Counted from the stretch's first letter, positions 15,780 to 24,759 are shown. The stretch: DNA of 33,567 nucleotides from Prevotella sp. UBA5387 (GCA_002407775.1 DHOP01000025.1:1-33567); one strand, 5' to 3'. Made by a program: numbers and translations. The notes: generated by a model not told the origin, from the sequence alone.

Positions 15780-17453
15780 ATGCTAAGACATCTTTACGTC
15801 AAGAACTTTACGCTTATCGATGAACTGAACATCGATTTCCATTCTGGCTTTTCGGTGATTACCGGAGAGACGGGTGCGGGTAAGAGTATCGTGCTTGGCG
15901 CCATCCACCTGCTCTTGGGTCAAAGAGCTGACACCAAACAGATCAAAGCGGGTAGCGAGCGCTGCATCGTGGAGGCTCATTTTGACCTCTCGCATTATGA
16001 CATGGAGCCCTTCTTCGTCGACAATGACATTGATTATGACGAGTCTGATTGCATCGTAAGGCGTGAGATTACGGCCAACGGTAAGAGTCGTGCGTTTATC
16101 AACGATACGCCGGTAACGCTCAATGCCATGCGCGAATTGGGCGAACAGCTTATCGATATTCATAGTCAGCACCAGAGCTTGTTGCTCCAGAAAGCTGACT
16201 TTCAACTCAACGTGGTTGATATCATTGCTTCGGACAAGAAGCAACTCGATGCATACATGCAAGCTTACCAGGCATATCGTCAGGCGCAAAGCGACTATGA
16301 GCGTTTTCAGCAAGCTTATAATACCAACAAAGACAACGAGGAATTCTTGCGTTTTCAGGTCAACGAGTTGCAGGATGCGCAGCTAAAGGTAGGTGAGCAG
16401 GATGAACTGGAACAACAAATCAAGACCCTCAGCCATGCCGAGGATATCAAGGAGGCGCTCTATAATGCCACCAACATGCTCACTGAGGACTCTACTGGTG
16501 CCATCGAATTGGTGAGACAGGGTATGGATAGCTTGTCGAGGATTGCTGATTTGGCACCTGACCTTGGTGAAATCTCTGAGCGGTTGGATTCAGCTTATAT
16601 TGAGTTGAAGGACATCGGACAGGAACTTGATAGTCGTTTGGAGCATGTGAGTTACGACCCTGAGGAGTTGCAGAAACTAACAGACCGGCTCGACTTGCTT
16701 TACACCCTGGAACGAAAATTCCACGTGGACTCAGTGGAAGATCTTATTTCGAAGCGTGATGAGATGGCCGCCGAGCTGCAAGATATAGATGGTGGCACAG
16801 AGCATCTGGAAGAACTAATGGCTAAGGAAAAGCAAGCCTGCGCCGAGTGCATGGCTCATGGCATGGCGCTCAGTGAGACACGTCATAAGGCCGCCAAGAA
16901 GGTAGAGGACGAAATGAAGCGAAGGTTGATGCCGCTGGGCATACCCAAGGTGAACTTCGAGATTGAGATCGTTCCTAAGGACTGCGCTCCTGACGGTATC
17001 GACAAGGTGTCGTTCCTCTTCAATGCAAATGCTGGTCAGCAGTTGCAGCCTATCTCGCAGGTAGCTTCGGGTGGAGAGATTGCACGTATCATGCTTGCCT
17101 TGAAGGCGATGATTAGTGGTGCCGTCAAACTCCCGACCATCATTTTCGATGAGATTGACACGGGTGTGAGTGGTCGCATTGCTGAGAAGATGGCTGAAAT
17201 CATGCGCGAGATGGGACGCAATCACCGTCAGGTAATCTCCATCACGCATCTCCCTCAGATAGCTGCCATGGGCACATCACACTATAAGGTGAGCAAGGAA
17301 GATACTGCCACTGGTACTGTGAGTCACATGATAGAACTGTCGAATGACGAACGCGTGCCTGAGATAGCTCAGATGTTGAGTGGAAGCGATGTCTCTTCCG
17401 CTGCCATAGAAAATGCCAAGACATTGCTCAAAAATGCGGAGAGTGTCAATTAG
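15780..17453 (+). CDS. recN: DNA repair ATPase RecN
   Basis: RecN is a cytoplasmic SMC-like ATPase that acts at double-strand breaks with RecA. From ATG 15780 (MLRHLYVKNFTLIDEL, the conserved family start; an ATG at 15753 lies inside the upstream gene) it has 557 residues, the normal length. Walker A is GETGAGKS (29-36), two coiled-coil arms occupy roughly 150-370, the ABC signature is ASGGEIAR, and Walker B is IIFDEIDTGVSG. It is the last gene of the dnaN-exonuclease-DUF4835-recN run. No strong terminator follows; only a weak 7-bp inverted repeat is seen at 17486-17529. Confidence 0.97.
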   Translation: MLRHLYVKNFTLIDELNIDFHSGFSVITGETGAGKSIVLGAIHLLLGQRADTKQIKAGSERCIVEAHFDLSHYDMEPFFVDNDIDYDESDCIVRREITANGKSRAFINDTPVTLNAMRELGEQLIDIHSQHQSLLLQKADFQLNVVDIIASDKKQLDAYMQAYQAYRQAQSDYERFQQAYNTNKDNEEFLRFQVNELQDAQLKVGEQDELEQQIKTLSHAEDIKEALYNATNMLTEDSTGAIELVRQGMDSLSRIADLAPDLGEISERLDSAYIELKDIGQELDSRLEHVSYDPEELQKLTDRLDLLYTLERKFHVDSVEDLISKRDEMAAELQDIDGGTEHLEELMAKEKQACAECMAHGMALSETRHKAAKKVEDEMKRRLMPLGIPKVNFEIEIVPKDCAPDGIDKVSFLFNANAGQQLQPISQVASGGEIARIMLALKAMISGAVKLPTIIFDEIDTGVSGRIAEKMAEIMREMGRNHRQVISITHLPQIAAMGTSHYKVSKEDTATGTVSHMIELSNDERVPEIAQMLSGSDVSSAAIENAKTLLKNAESVN

Positions 17454-17569
17454 AAGTCAAAAACAACAAGATAGAAAGAAAGATAAATCAGGTACTTCAG
17501 CGTATTTTGATTAATACTATCCCCTGATTATTTAGTATATATAGAAACAATCAATTGAGAAAAAGTAAA

Positions 17570-19240
17570 ATGAGAAATATCGTAACAGTCATTGCCTTTG
17601 TCACAGCCTTGCTCTTTAGCACAACCACCAATGCTCAGTCATCTGCCGTGAAAAAGGCAGGGGAGAGCGTGTTCACACTTACAACTTTCAACGCTGATGG
17701 TTCCATTCACGGATCTTCATACGGCGTGTTCGTTGGACAGGGGGGAGAAGGAATTGCGATGTGGCATCATTTCGTGGGTGCTGATCGTGCCGTAGTCATC
17801 GATTCAAAGGGAAAATCGCATGATATAGATGTGATGATGGGCGTGTCGGAGTTATATGATATTTGTCAATTCCGCATTAAGGACAAAGCCGCCAATGGAT
17901 TATCGCTTGCTAAATCAAACGAGTCTGCATCACCAGTCTACCTTAGCGAATACAGCCTTAAGAAGGTCATGCCCAAGAAAGTCGTACCTCAGCGTACAGA
18001 AAAGTTCATGGAGACTTATAACTATTACGTGTTCAATGATGTGGATGTGTCCAACACAGACCTTGGTTGTCCAGTGGTCAATGGTCAGGGCGAGTTGCTA
18101 GGCATCATGCAACGCCCAGTAAATGGTGGCCAAGCATTCTCGACAGATGCTCGTATCATCACAACTTTTAAGCTCAATGGCTTGTCACTTAATGACCAGA
18201 CGCTTCGTGCCACCGGTATTCGCACGGCCCTTCCCACCGATGAGAATCAGGCAACGCTAACGCTAATGCTCTCAGGTCAACAGACTGACAGTGCTAAATA
18301 CCAGGCTTACTTGAACGACTACATTGAAATGTACCCGACCTCATCAGTTGGATATAAGTCTAAGGGCGAGAGCTATGTAGGTCAGAGGAATCTCAAACTT
18401 GCCGATGAAGTTTTTAAACAGTCGGTCAAGAATACCACTAAGAAGGATGAAGCTTATTACGACTATGCCCAGGCCATGTATCGTGCAGTCGTTTTTAAGG
18501 CTGATACCACATACACAGACTGGAGTTTTGATCAAGCCATGAAACTTTCTCAAGAGGCTGAGAAGTTAAATCCTCTGCCTATTTATAAGCATCTTCAGGC
18601 ACAAATCCTATTTGCTCAGGGGCAGTACCAGCAAGCATTGGATATCTTCACAGCTCTTCAAAAAACAGATTTGGGCAAGAATGGCGAGGTGTTTTTCGAA
18701 GCCGCACAAAGCAAGATGCAGTTGAAGGCACCAAAGGAGGAGATTATGGCATTATTGGATTCAGCTGTCAACGTGCAGCCAGGAAGTACCTCAGCGCCCT
18801 ATGTGCTGGCCCGAGGACGTGTATTCGATGCTTCTGGTGAATATCGCAAGGCATTCCTTGACTATCTGGCGTATGATACGTTGATGAACAACCGCGCCTC
18901 TCATGACTTCTATTACACGAAGTATAAGTGCGAGATGAAGTTACGTCAGTATCAATTGGCGCTCGAAGATATTGCTCACGCCATCGTTCTCAACCGTTTT
19001 GAGCCTACCTATTATGCCGAGATGGCCAGTCTGCAACTGCTCATCAACAAGCCAGAAGATGCCATTAAGACTTGCGATATGGGCTTACAGTTAACACAGG
19101 AGTACTCAGACCTCTTTATCATTAAGGGCATAGCACAGTGTGAGACAAAAGATAAGGCAGCCGGTATCGCCACTCTTCAAAAAGCAAAAGACCTTGGAGA
19201 TTCTCGTGCTCCAAGCCTTATAGAGAAGTATTCAAAATAA
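17570..19240 (+). CDS. Secreted trypsin-fold pseudoprotease with TPR repeats
   Basis: This 556-residue protein has a signal peptide (MRNIVTVIAFVTALLFSTTTNAQ). Residues about 25-200 look like a trypsin/HtrA-type peptidase domain (...GSSYGVFVGQGGEGIAMWHHFVGADRAVV..., ...ELYDICQFRI...). The His (H66 or H67) and Asp (D97) positions are kept. The GDSGGP nucleophile motif reads TDLGCP (163-168), so leucine occupies the catalytic serine position, and the domain is probably not a working serine protease. Residues about 225-550 are helical tetratricopeptide-like repeats (...PIYKHLQAQILFAQGQYQQALDIFTAL...). It may be a periplasmic or surface scaffold. ATG 17570 is preferred over TTG 17555. It is monocistronic, ending in a strong terminator. 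Confidence 0.75.
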   Translation: MRNIVTVIAFVTALLFSTTTNAQSSAVKKAGESVFTLTTFNADGSIHGSSYGVFVGQGGEGIAMWHHFVGADRAVVIDSKGKSHDIDVMMGVSELYDICQFRIKDKAANGLSLAKSNESASPVYLSEYSLKKVMPKKVVPQRTEKFMETYNYYVFNDVDVSNTDLGCPVVNGQGELLGIMQRPVNGGQAFSTDARIITTFKLNGLSLNDQTLRATGIRTALPTDENQATLTLMLSGQQTDSAKYQAYLNDYIEMYPTSSVGYKSKGESYVGQRNLKLADEVFKQSVKNTTKKDEAYYDYAQAMYRAVVFKADTTYTDWSFDQAMKLSQEAEKLNPLPIYKHLQAQILFAQGQYQQALDIFTALQKTDLGKNGEVFFEAAQSKMQLKAPKEEIMALLDSAVNVQPGSTSAPYVLARGRVFDASGEYRKAFLDYLAYDTLMNNRASHDFYYTKYKCEMKLRQYQLALEDIAHAIVLNRFEPTYYAEMASLQLLINKPEDAIKTCDMGLQLTQEYSDLFIIKGIAQCETKDKAAGIATLQKAKDLGDSRAPSLIEKYSK

Positions 19241-19364
19241 GATTAGCCATCTAATTGATATAAATGCTGAAACAATAGAGTCCAAATATTTTAACGATAC
19301 AAAAGATAAGTATGAACTGAAACTATCAGATTGCAGTTTGATAGCAATGTAAAAACAAAAGGTT

Positions 19365-19418
19365 CAATAACAACGGGGCGGGAATAATTTATTCCTCGCC
19401 CCGTTGTTATTGCTTTTT
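19365..19418 (+). terminator. Strong intrinsic terminator of the TPR protein gene
   Basis: The arms 19365-19387 and 19389-19412 pair almost completely, with one bulged T, giving a stem of more than 20 bp centred on a G/C-rich block (ACGGGGCG). TTTTT follows at 19414-19418. This is a textbook plus-strand terminator. Confidence 0.9.
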
Positions 19419-19602
19419 GATGCTGATATGATAAGTGCTTGCACTTTTAGTGGCAACTTTTTGCACATAAAAGATATTTAGATTATCATAGGCTATGGTT
19501 CTCCTATCTCATAGCATCATGAACTTTTATTAAATCTCTAATGTGCTTTTTCTTCTTTCTAATGTTTGTTTTCCATGGAGAAATGGACTTTGTCTTTTGT
19601 GC

Positions 19603-19635
19603 AAAAAAACAGCACTTGCAATTTTGCAAGTGCTG
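19603..19635 (-). terminator. Intrinsic terminator of the lipoprotein gene
   Basis: The arms 19610-19621 and 19624-19635 form a 10-12-bp stem (CAGCACTTGC). On the minus strand it is followed by a run of seven T (plus A-run 19603-19609). It lies about 60 bases past the stop of the leftward lipoprotein gene. Confidence 0.88.
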
Positions 19636-19696
19636 AACGTGAATCTTGAAAAGAGTAAGTCTATCAGATATCTATTATCTCGAGTTAGAGGTAGAC

Positions 19697-20296
19697 TTAT
19701 TGTTTAGTTCCTGAAAAGCCTAAGAATGCAGTTGAAGATAAGAGTGTCTTATCAAGGACTCCATCAACATAGACGCCTCCGATGAGTACCTGCATTTGCA
19801 TGAGGTTAGATGTCGCGTTGTAAACTCCGTATGAATAACTGTTGTAAACATAAAAAGCAACTTGAATCGTGTGTGATGTTCCGTCAACGGTCACGTTAAA
19901 TGTGGCTGCCAAAGGGTTAACAAGGAAACCAACTGGAGAAACGTTGTAGATGCTATAATAACATTTTAACTCTTGAGTAGGTTGCTCAGCAATGGCTGCC
20001 CTCAGCTTTGAATCCGTGATAACTGCGGCAATGGGCTTAGATGGCAAATTCTTGATGACCAACATAGAATCGGAATTGATTTGCCAATTCACACTTAGCG
20101 TATCATTGGCATCGTTAGTGGATGTCGTGCTAGGATCGGTATAAATTAGGTTTCCGGCATAATCACCCTTCATAGATTGATAAGCCAAATTGATTTCTTC
20201 TTTAGTTAAAGTGGGGTCCTCCTCATTTGTTGTACAAGAGGCAAAAGTCAAGACTGATAAACAGCCGAGTAATAAGAATGTTTTAAATGTTTTCAT
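19697..20296 (-). CDS. Lipoprotein, DUF4840-like
   Basis: This 199-residue protein has a lipoprotein signal peptide; the lipobox is LTFASC with the acylated cysteine at C21. Charged residues follow directly (TTNEED), a pattern compatible with surface export of Bacteroidetes lipoproteins. The mature domain starts with ...LTKEEINLAYQSMKGDYAGNLIY, which resembles DUF4840 proteins of Bacteroides and Prevotella. The rest is predicted beta-rich with many Thr, Ser and Tyr. No enzymatic motif is seen and function is unknown. It lies alone on the minus strand with its own terminator, next to the IS remnant. Confidence 0.65.
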   Translation of the reverse strand: MKTFKTFLLLGCLSVLTFASCTTNEEDPTLTKEEINLAYQSMKGDYAGNLIYTDPSTTSTNDANDTLSVNWQINSDSMLVIKNLPSKPIAAVITDSKLRAAIAEQPTQELKCYYSIYNVSPVGFLVNPLAATFNVTVDGTSHTIQVAFYVYNSYSYGVYNATSNLMQMQVLIGGVYVDGVLDKTLLSSTAFLGFSGTKQ

Positions 20297-20431
20297 CTGG
20301 TTTTTATGATATTATTGATATTGATATATTTGCATTAGCAAAAGTTATGTTATAGCTTATCTCTAAACTTACATAACATAATAATACTTTAATTTAAAGC
20401 AAAAATATTACTTTTATTTCATTCAACAAAA

Positions 20432-21646
20432 TCAACTATGATAATAATGTATAAAAACATATAGAGACTTCATTTCGTGAAACGAAACTTCGATGGTCCA
20501 ACGTCTGGCATAAGTCTGATATGCTGTCTTAAAGTCCATCTCTATATTAGTTGTGAGAAGCCCATTCCATTTCCCATTTTTTCCGCTTCTGCAAAAATAA
20601 AGTCTGACCTGCATTCCATCGAGCTTTGCATCGATAGTGAAATAAGACATATGCATATCTCGCCAGTATTTAAAGAAGCCTTTCTGATTCTTTTTCTTCA
20701 TCACGTGCTCCACGATCTGATTTGCTGTTTTCAACCCTAATTTCGTTTCATACTTTGTCTTGCCCATCTTAATCATTCCAAGAAGATGACAGTGGATATG
20801 ACGTGTTTTGATAAAACGAACTAGTTCTGTGCAGGTAAACCAGCTGTCACACAGGAGATAATCAAAGCGGAAACCATTGCTGATAGCGCGTTTGACCATC
20901 TCTATCGCATTAGCCATCTTGCTCATCATATATTCCTCCTTACGTTCCTGAGTTTTCGACTTGGCATCTCTATCTTTGGTAAATCTTGCCTCACGCTGTT
21001 CTTTAGTAAGTCCCTGAACGAGTCCAAGAGGCTTTGGCTTAGGGTCTCTATTACCCTTGCGCTTTGGAGTCTTATCCTTGCCTTCTTCCCCATGGAGTGA
21101 CATGTCTATCATGCTTTGCGTCTTGCCATCACTAAAGCATGCAAATAGTCCCTTGAAGCCAAGTACTTGCTTCATCTTCACATGAGAGAATACCTTGCCT
21201 ATAGCTTCAATATGAGTACCTGTCTTTTCTAAATCAGTATCATCAATTATGAGCGTTCGGATTCTTCCTGTATATTCTTCTGCACCAACCTTATTGCGGA
21301 TGGTCTTCCATATCTGTGAGTTGATAGTATAGATAATCCTACGCCAGTCTATATTATCAAGTTGCATAAAGCGATAGAGCATATTGCGGTGGCAATCAAA
21401 CATCGAGCTTAGAGCAGATTTAGCATAGTTATTGGGATTCTTGACCATAAAGAATGGAAAGATAACAAGCAAGGAAAACACCTGTTTGATTGTCATCTTG
21501 CAATTGGGATTTTTATGCACTCCAATCTGCTTTTCACTGATTCTTATATGGTTTAAAACGTTTATTATGCTATATATTGCACGATTTTCATCGTTTTCTT
21601 TAAAGAATCCACTCAATTCTGAGATAATATTTGTACCTTTGCGCAT
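20432..21646 (-). CDS. IS4-type DDE transposase, C-terminally shortened
   Basis: This 404-residue transposase has an RNase H-like core. The first Asp is in LIIDDTDLEKTG, the second in LLCDSWFTCTEL, and the catalytic Glu is in the IS4 YREK signature Y-x2-R-x3-E-x6-K (YARRWTIEVSFHEMK). Just after that Lys the sequence changes to KSLYVFIHYYHS and stops. Related transposases usually continue for several dozen residues after the signature, so the gene seems truncated where IS DNA joins A/T-rich flank near 20475. It is therefore probably inactive, though all catalytic residues remain. A promoter candidate lies at 21684-21714. It marks one edge of the accessory island. Confidence 0.8.
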   Translation of the reverse strand: MRKGTNIISELSGFFKENDENRAIYSIINVLNHIRISEKQIGVHKNPNCKMTIKQVFSLLVIFPFFMVKNPNNYAKSALSSMFDCHRNMLYRFMQLDNIDWRRIIYTINSQIWKTIRNKVGAEEYTGRIRTLIIDDTDLEKTGTHIEAIGKVFSHVKMKQVLGFKGLFACFSDGKTQSMIDMSLHGEEGKDKTPKRKGNRDPKPKPLGLVQGLTKEQREARFTKDRDAKSKTQERKEEYMMSKMANAIEMVKRAISNGFRFDYLLCDSWFTCTELVRFIKTRHIHCHLLGMIKMGKTKYETKLGLKTANQIVEHVMKKKNQKGFFKYWRDMHMSYFTIDAKLDGMQVRLYFCRSGKNGKWNGLLTTNIEMDFKTAYQTYARRWTIEVSFHEMKSLYVFIHYYHS

Positions 21647-21725
21647 GGTTCTAGTGTAAACTATGTATGTTGTAGGAGATATACAAAGTTACTGATTTTC
21701 ATTCAGATATGAAAATCCTAGAACC
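20470..21725 (-). mobile_element. Partial IS4-family insertion sequence
   Basis: The element spans the transposase gene and about 80 bp of upstream DNA. No matching terminal inverted repeats could be found at both sides. The left side appears cut within the transposase C-terminus (near 20475), and the right limit is uncertain. Upstream of the gene are two nested inverted repeats, 21647-21654 with 21718-21725 (GGTTCTAG/CTAGAACC) and 21694-21702 with 21709-21717, which may belong to the IS end or its leader. No target-site duplication is visible. Confidence 0.55.
21684..21714 (-). promoter_or_regulatory. Transposase promoter candidate
   Basis: The minus strand reads TAACTTTG (plus 21684-21691), a perfect -7 box. 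TTTC (plus 21711-21714), one base off the -33 TTTG, lies 19 bases upstream. The transposase ATG lies about 40 bases downstream. Confidence 0.45.
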
Positions 21726-21824
21726 TTTTTTAATGCACTATTTTGAGGTATTCATATCACCTGAGAAACTTGAGTAATTAATAAATAAAACCTGAAATAT
21801 ATATCATCATACCCTCTAAGAAAG

Positions 21825-22754
21825 ATGAAATACAACAATATAGATTATCAAAGATGTGTACTTATATGCATGGTCGTGATGATACACATCGTGAATTTCA
21901 GTACACTATACCCTGACGTAAAAAACTTTATAAACTTCTTTTTCATGCAAGCGTTTTTGTTGATTACAGGCTATTTGGTAAACATCAGAAAAACGTATAA
22001 GGAATTTGCGTCTTACATCATGAAGATTCTCATTCCTTATATAATAATGGTTACCGGTTATGCTTTTGTATCAACATTACTACCAGTAAGAGATGGGGTA
22101 AACGAATTTACAATACCTATAATTCTTAATACGATATTTGTCACCTCTATTGGTCCATATTGGTTCTTGTACACAATGGCTATATGCGGGGTAATATATT
22201 ATTTGACATTCAATTTGGTTGGCAAATGGAGCATAATGGGCAAATTGTGCTTATTTGCCACATTTCTTATGTTAGTCTCACAATACACTCCAGTTCTTAA
22301 TTCTACGAATGCAGCTTTTTATTTCACTGGTGTCTGTTTGCGTCTGTCTGAAAAACGTCTTGATGAAATTATAAAACCATCGTTGTGGAGTATTCTGCCT
22401 TTCATAGCAATAGCAAGTTTCCCAAACTATAAGAATTGGAACTTTTTAGCGGTTACAATATTAGCATTGTCATTCCTTTCTTTTGTTCCGAAACTCATAC
22501 AGAGTATCAATAATAAGAAGGTCTTGGGAATTATAGGATATATCGGAAGAAACACACTTCCTATATACCTTTTTCATCCAATATTCACAATGGGAGGCAA
22601 GTTAGCATTGCCACTATTCCATTTTGATAATTCGGGGGGGGTACATACGGTCTTCACTATTGCCGTTAGCATAATCGGAAGTATTGCTATTGCTGCAATC
22701 CTTGACAGATGTCACCTGTCTTATATTTTTGCGAGAGAAAGGTTCTTACGCTAA
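21825..22754 (+). CDS. Acyltransferase-3 family membrane protein
   Basis: This 309-residue integral membrane protein has about nine or ten hydrophobic segments. The N-terminus YNNIDYQRCVLICMVVMIHIVNF fits the acyltransferase-3 family, whose first helix carries an R and an H (R10, H21) in a DxxR...H arrangement. Also typical are ...QAFLLITGYLVN... and the late ...RNTLPIYLFHPIF segment. Such enzymes O-acetylate surface sugars or lipids from the cytoplasmic side; the substrate here is unknown. It is slightly short for the family (usually about 330-380). Base composition is A/T-rich compared with the hydrogenase and dnaN regions, consistent with horizontal gain next to the IS. It is separated by 286 bp from the sigma-barrel gene, so it is probably a separate transcript. 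Confidence 0.8.
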   Translation: MKYNNIDYQRCVLICMVVMIHIVNFSTLYPDVKNFINFFFMQAFLLITGYLVNIRKTYKEFASYIMKILIPYIIMVTGYAFVSTLLPVRDGVNEFTIPIILNTIFVTSIGPYWFLYTMAICGVIYYLTFNLVGKWSIMGKLCLFATFLMLVSQYTPVLNSTNAAFYFTGVCLRLSEKRLDEIIKPSLWSILPFIAIASFPNYKNWNFLAVTILALSFLSFVPKLIQSINNKKVLGIIGYIGRNTLPIYLFHPIFTMGGKLALPLFHFDNSGGVHTVFTIAVSIIGSIAIAAILDRCHLSYIFARERFLR

Positions 22755-23040
22755 TCATATCAACGATAAAATAAAACAGGTAGAATTTGAGAATGGACAA
22801 TAATACAAGGTATATTTGCTATCATGTGCAATCTGGGTAGGATTATATAAGAGTGATGTTATTGCATTGATACCCAATACTTGTTGCTTGGTGGTCACTT
22901 GAAATGTTCCCAAAATGAGAATACAAGTATAACATTGCCTAAAAATAATATATTCATTTACATTCTTTAACTAAACGTCATGCAGTCATCAAGCCTTTGA
23001 TGTATCTATATCAAAATATATAGTACGAAACAATTCGCTC

Positions 23041-24732
23041 ATGGCTTCAAATATAACAACATTAGTAGAAAAAGCTAAACAAGGTGACGCTGACGCTTTC
23101 AGCACATTATACCAAATGTATTATCCTAAGATGAAAGGGATATGCATCAATATTTTTAGAGAGGACAAGGATGTCGTTGACGACCTTGTCCAAGATGCTT
23201 TTATACTTGCGTTTGTTTCATTGAAAGACTTGAAGAATACTCATAGGTTTAGTCAATGGCTTACAAGCATCACCACTAACCTTGTATTGAAATATCAGGA
23301 AAAAGGTAAGAGATACGATTTCGTTTCTTTGTCTGATGTTGAGGAAGAATTTAGTACCGTATTGGAAGATGACAACACTTCCAAGCAATCAATTTCGTAT
23401 GAGGAAATTCTGTCAGCAATAGATAGTTTGCCTGAAGGGTATAAGAAAATATTCAATATGTCTGTTTTGGATGGCTTGTCCCATCAAGAAATCAGCGAAT
23501 TACTTGATATTGCTCCACATAGTTCTTCCTCACAATTGTCAAGGGCAAAGGCAATGTTGCGAAACATATTGTCTCCAAGAGCTATGTTTATCATCGTATT
23601 GGCGTTGATAGTCATCCCTGTATATAGATATTTTACAGCAAAGAAAAAAATAGTTTCAGAAAATGATGTGAATATAGTTCGAACTCGAAAGCCTAATGAA
23701 GACATTAAGCCTATACAAAAGAAGCCTAATGTTTCTGTTAGTAGAATACCAAACGCTATTTTGTGCTCTAATTATCGAAGTGTTCAACAGGGAAAGAACA
23801 CTGTAATAACTGTTGGTGATTCGATTAAGGCAAGTCAAAATGTAATAGTCGAAATATCCGATTCTTTGCAGGATAACCAACATATTTTGGCTGATAACAA
23901 GCGAGATAGTATCATCACAAAAGATACTGTCTATACACCTATTCCAAACGAGGAAAGATGGATTGCGGATGATACAAAGACGCACAAGAAAAGTAAATGG
24001 CAATTGCTCGCAGCTGGTTCTTTGGGTACTACTCTTGCGCAAAATGTTTGTAAGATTATAACAAGTAGCGGTGATGATATTACGAGTGAACAACCTTCAA
24101 AAAAGATTTTTACTACATGGGAAGAGTATTCTGAATATCTACATCGCTTAACTCCAACTGACCCAACGGCGGAAAATGTTGCAATGATGGATATTGCCGA
24201 TAATAACAAGGGCAAAATTGAAGAGGTAGAACATCATGACAAACCTATAATATTAGGATTGGCTGTGAACAAGAGCATAGGAAAGCATTGGAGTTTAGAA
24301 ACAGGACTCCAATACTCTTACTTGAAGTCATATTTTACTTTGGGTACTGGCAATTACCGTGTTGACAAGGAACAAAAGTTGCATTACATCGGTATCCCTG
24401 TCAAGCTCTCGTACCAATTCATGGCGTACAAGAAACTGTCGGCTTACGGTTCTGCAGGAGCAAGCATTCAGATACCATTGTCTGGAAAGACATATGCAGA
24501 CTATGTAGTAGGAGGAAAGTCTGGCTATACAACGGATTGGAAGACAATACCTTCTATACAGTGGGCTGTAAACACTAACATCGGAATACAATATCAATTT
24601 GCACCAAAGTTGACATTGTTTGTTGAGCCAACGCTGAATTGGTACATTCCGAATGGAAGCGAAGTCAAGAATACTTGGACAGAACGTCCATTTACATTGA
24701 CTGTACCTTTCGGTATTAGGCTCTCTTGGTAA
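23041..24732 (+). CDS. ECF sigma factor fused to a transmembrane helix and outer-membrane beta-barrel
   Basis: This is one uninterrupted 563-residue reading frame. Residues about 5-90 are sigma-70 region 2 (...DAFSTLYQMYYPKMKGICINIF...DDLVQDAFILAF...FSQWLTSITTNL). Residues about 118-177 are region 4 with the helix-turn-helix (LDGLSHQEISELLDIAPHSSSSQLSRAKAMLR). A single hydrophobic helix follows at 182-198, then a polar linker (about 200-318). From about 319 to the end are amphipathic strands of an OmpX-like small barrel (...HWSLETGLQYSYLKS..., ...LHYIGIPVKLSYQF...), ending in an aromatic residue (GIRLSW) as outer-membrane barrels do. The loop with WEEYSEYL...NNKGKIEEVEHHDKPI resembles barrels of Bacteroides dual-membrane-spanning anti-sigma (Dma-type) proteins. 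Here the sigma factor replaces the anti-sigma domain. It probably spans both membranes. The methyltransferase follows 27 bases later. Confidence 0.85.
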   Translation: MASNITTLVEKAKQGDADAFSTLYQMYYPKMKGICINIFREDKDVVDDLVQDAFILAFVSLKDLKNTHRFSQWLTSITTNLVLKYQEKGKRYDFVSLSDVEEEFSTVLEDDNTSKQSISYEEILSAIDSLPEGYKKIFNMSVLDGLSHQEISELLDIAPHSSSSQLSRAKAMLRNILSPRAMFIIVLALIVIPVYRYFTAKKKIVSENDVNIVRTRKPNEDIKPIQKKPNVSVSRIPNAILCSNYRSVQQGKNTVITVGDSIKASQNVIVEISDSLQDNQHILADNKRDSIITKDTVYTPIPNEERWIADDTKTHKKSKWQLLAAGSLGTTLAQNVCKIITSSGDDITSEQPSKKIFTTWEEYSEYLHRLTPTDPTAENVAMMDIADNNKGKIEEVEHHDKPIILGLAVNKSIGKHWSLETGLQYSYLKSYFTLGTGNYRVDKEQKLHYIGIPVKLSYQFMAYKKLSAYGSAGASIQIPLSGKTYADYVVGGKSGYTTDWKTIPSIQWAVNTNIGIQYQFAPKLTLFVEPTLNWYIPNGSEVKNTWTERPFTLTVPFGIRLSW

Positions 24733-24759
24733 GAAAGTATCATTTTGCATGCAGTCTTT

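Larger units (their letters stand above)
19241..19696. other. 456-bp intergenic region between convergent genes
   Basis: No gene is seen. It contains two intrinsic terminators facing opposite ways (19365-19418 plus and 19603-19635 minus), as expected between convergent genes, and A/T-rich sequence between them. A very small inverted repeat (AGTGC/GCACT, near 19434-19446) is not convincing by itself. Confidence 0.6.

Noticed and set aside
17486..17529. Inverted repeat AATCAGG/CCTGATT after recN as terminator
   Set aside because: Only 7 bp with a 30-base loop and no T-tract; could be chance.
22755..23040. Possible extra gene or TAnnTTTG promoter before the sigma-barrel gene
   Set aside because: No open frame of note, and candidate boxes have spacing or base mismatches, so no promoter is called.
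23041..24732. Sigma-barrel fusion as two genes joined by a sequencing error
   Set aside because: The frame is continuous with consistent codon use and a sensible linker and TM between domains, and no internal stop or overlapping start is seen at the junction. The possibility is kept as the refutation test of the main finding.
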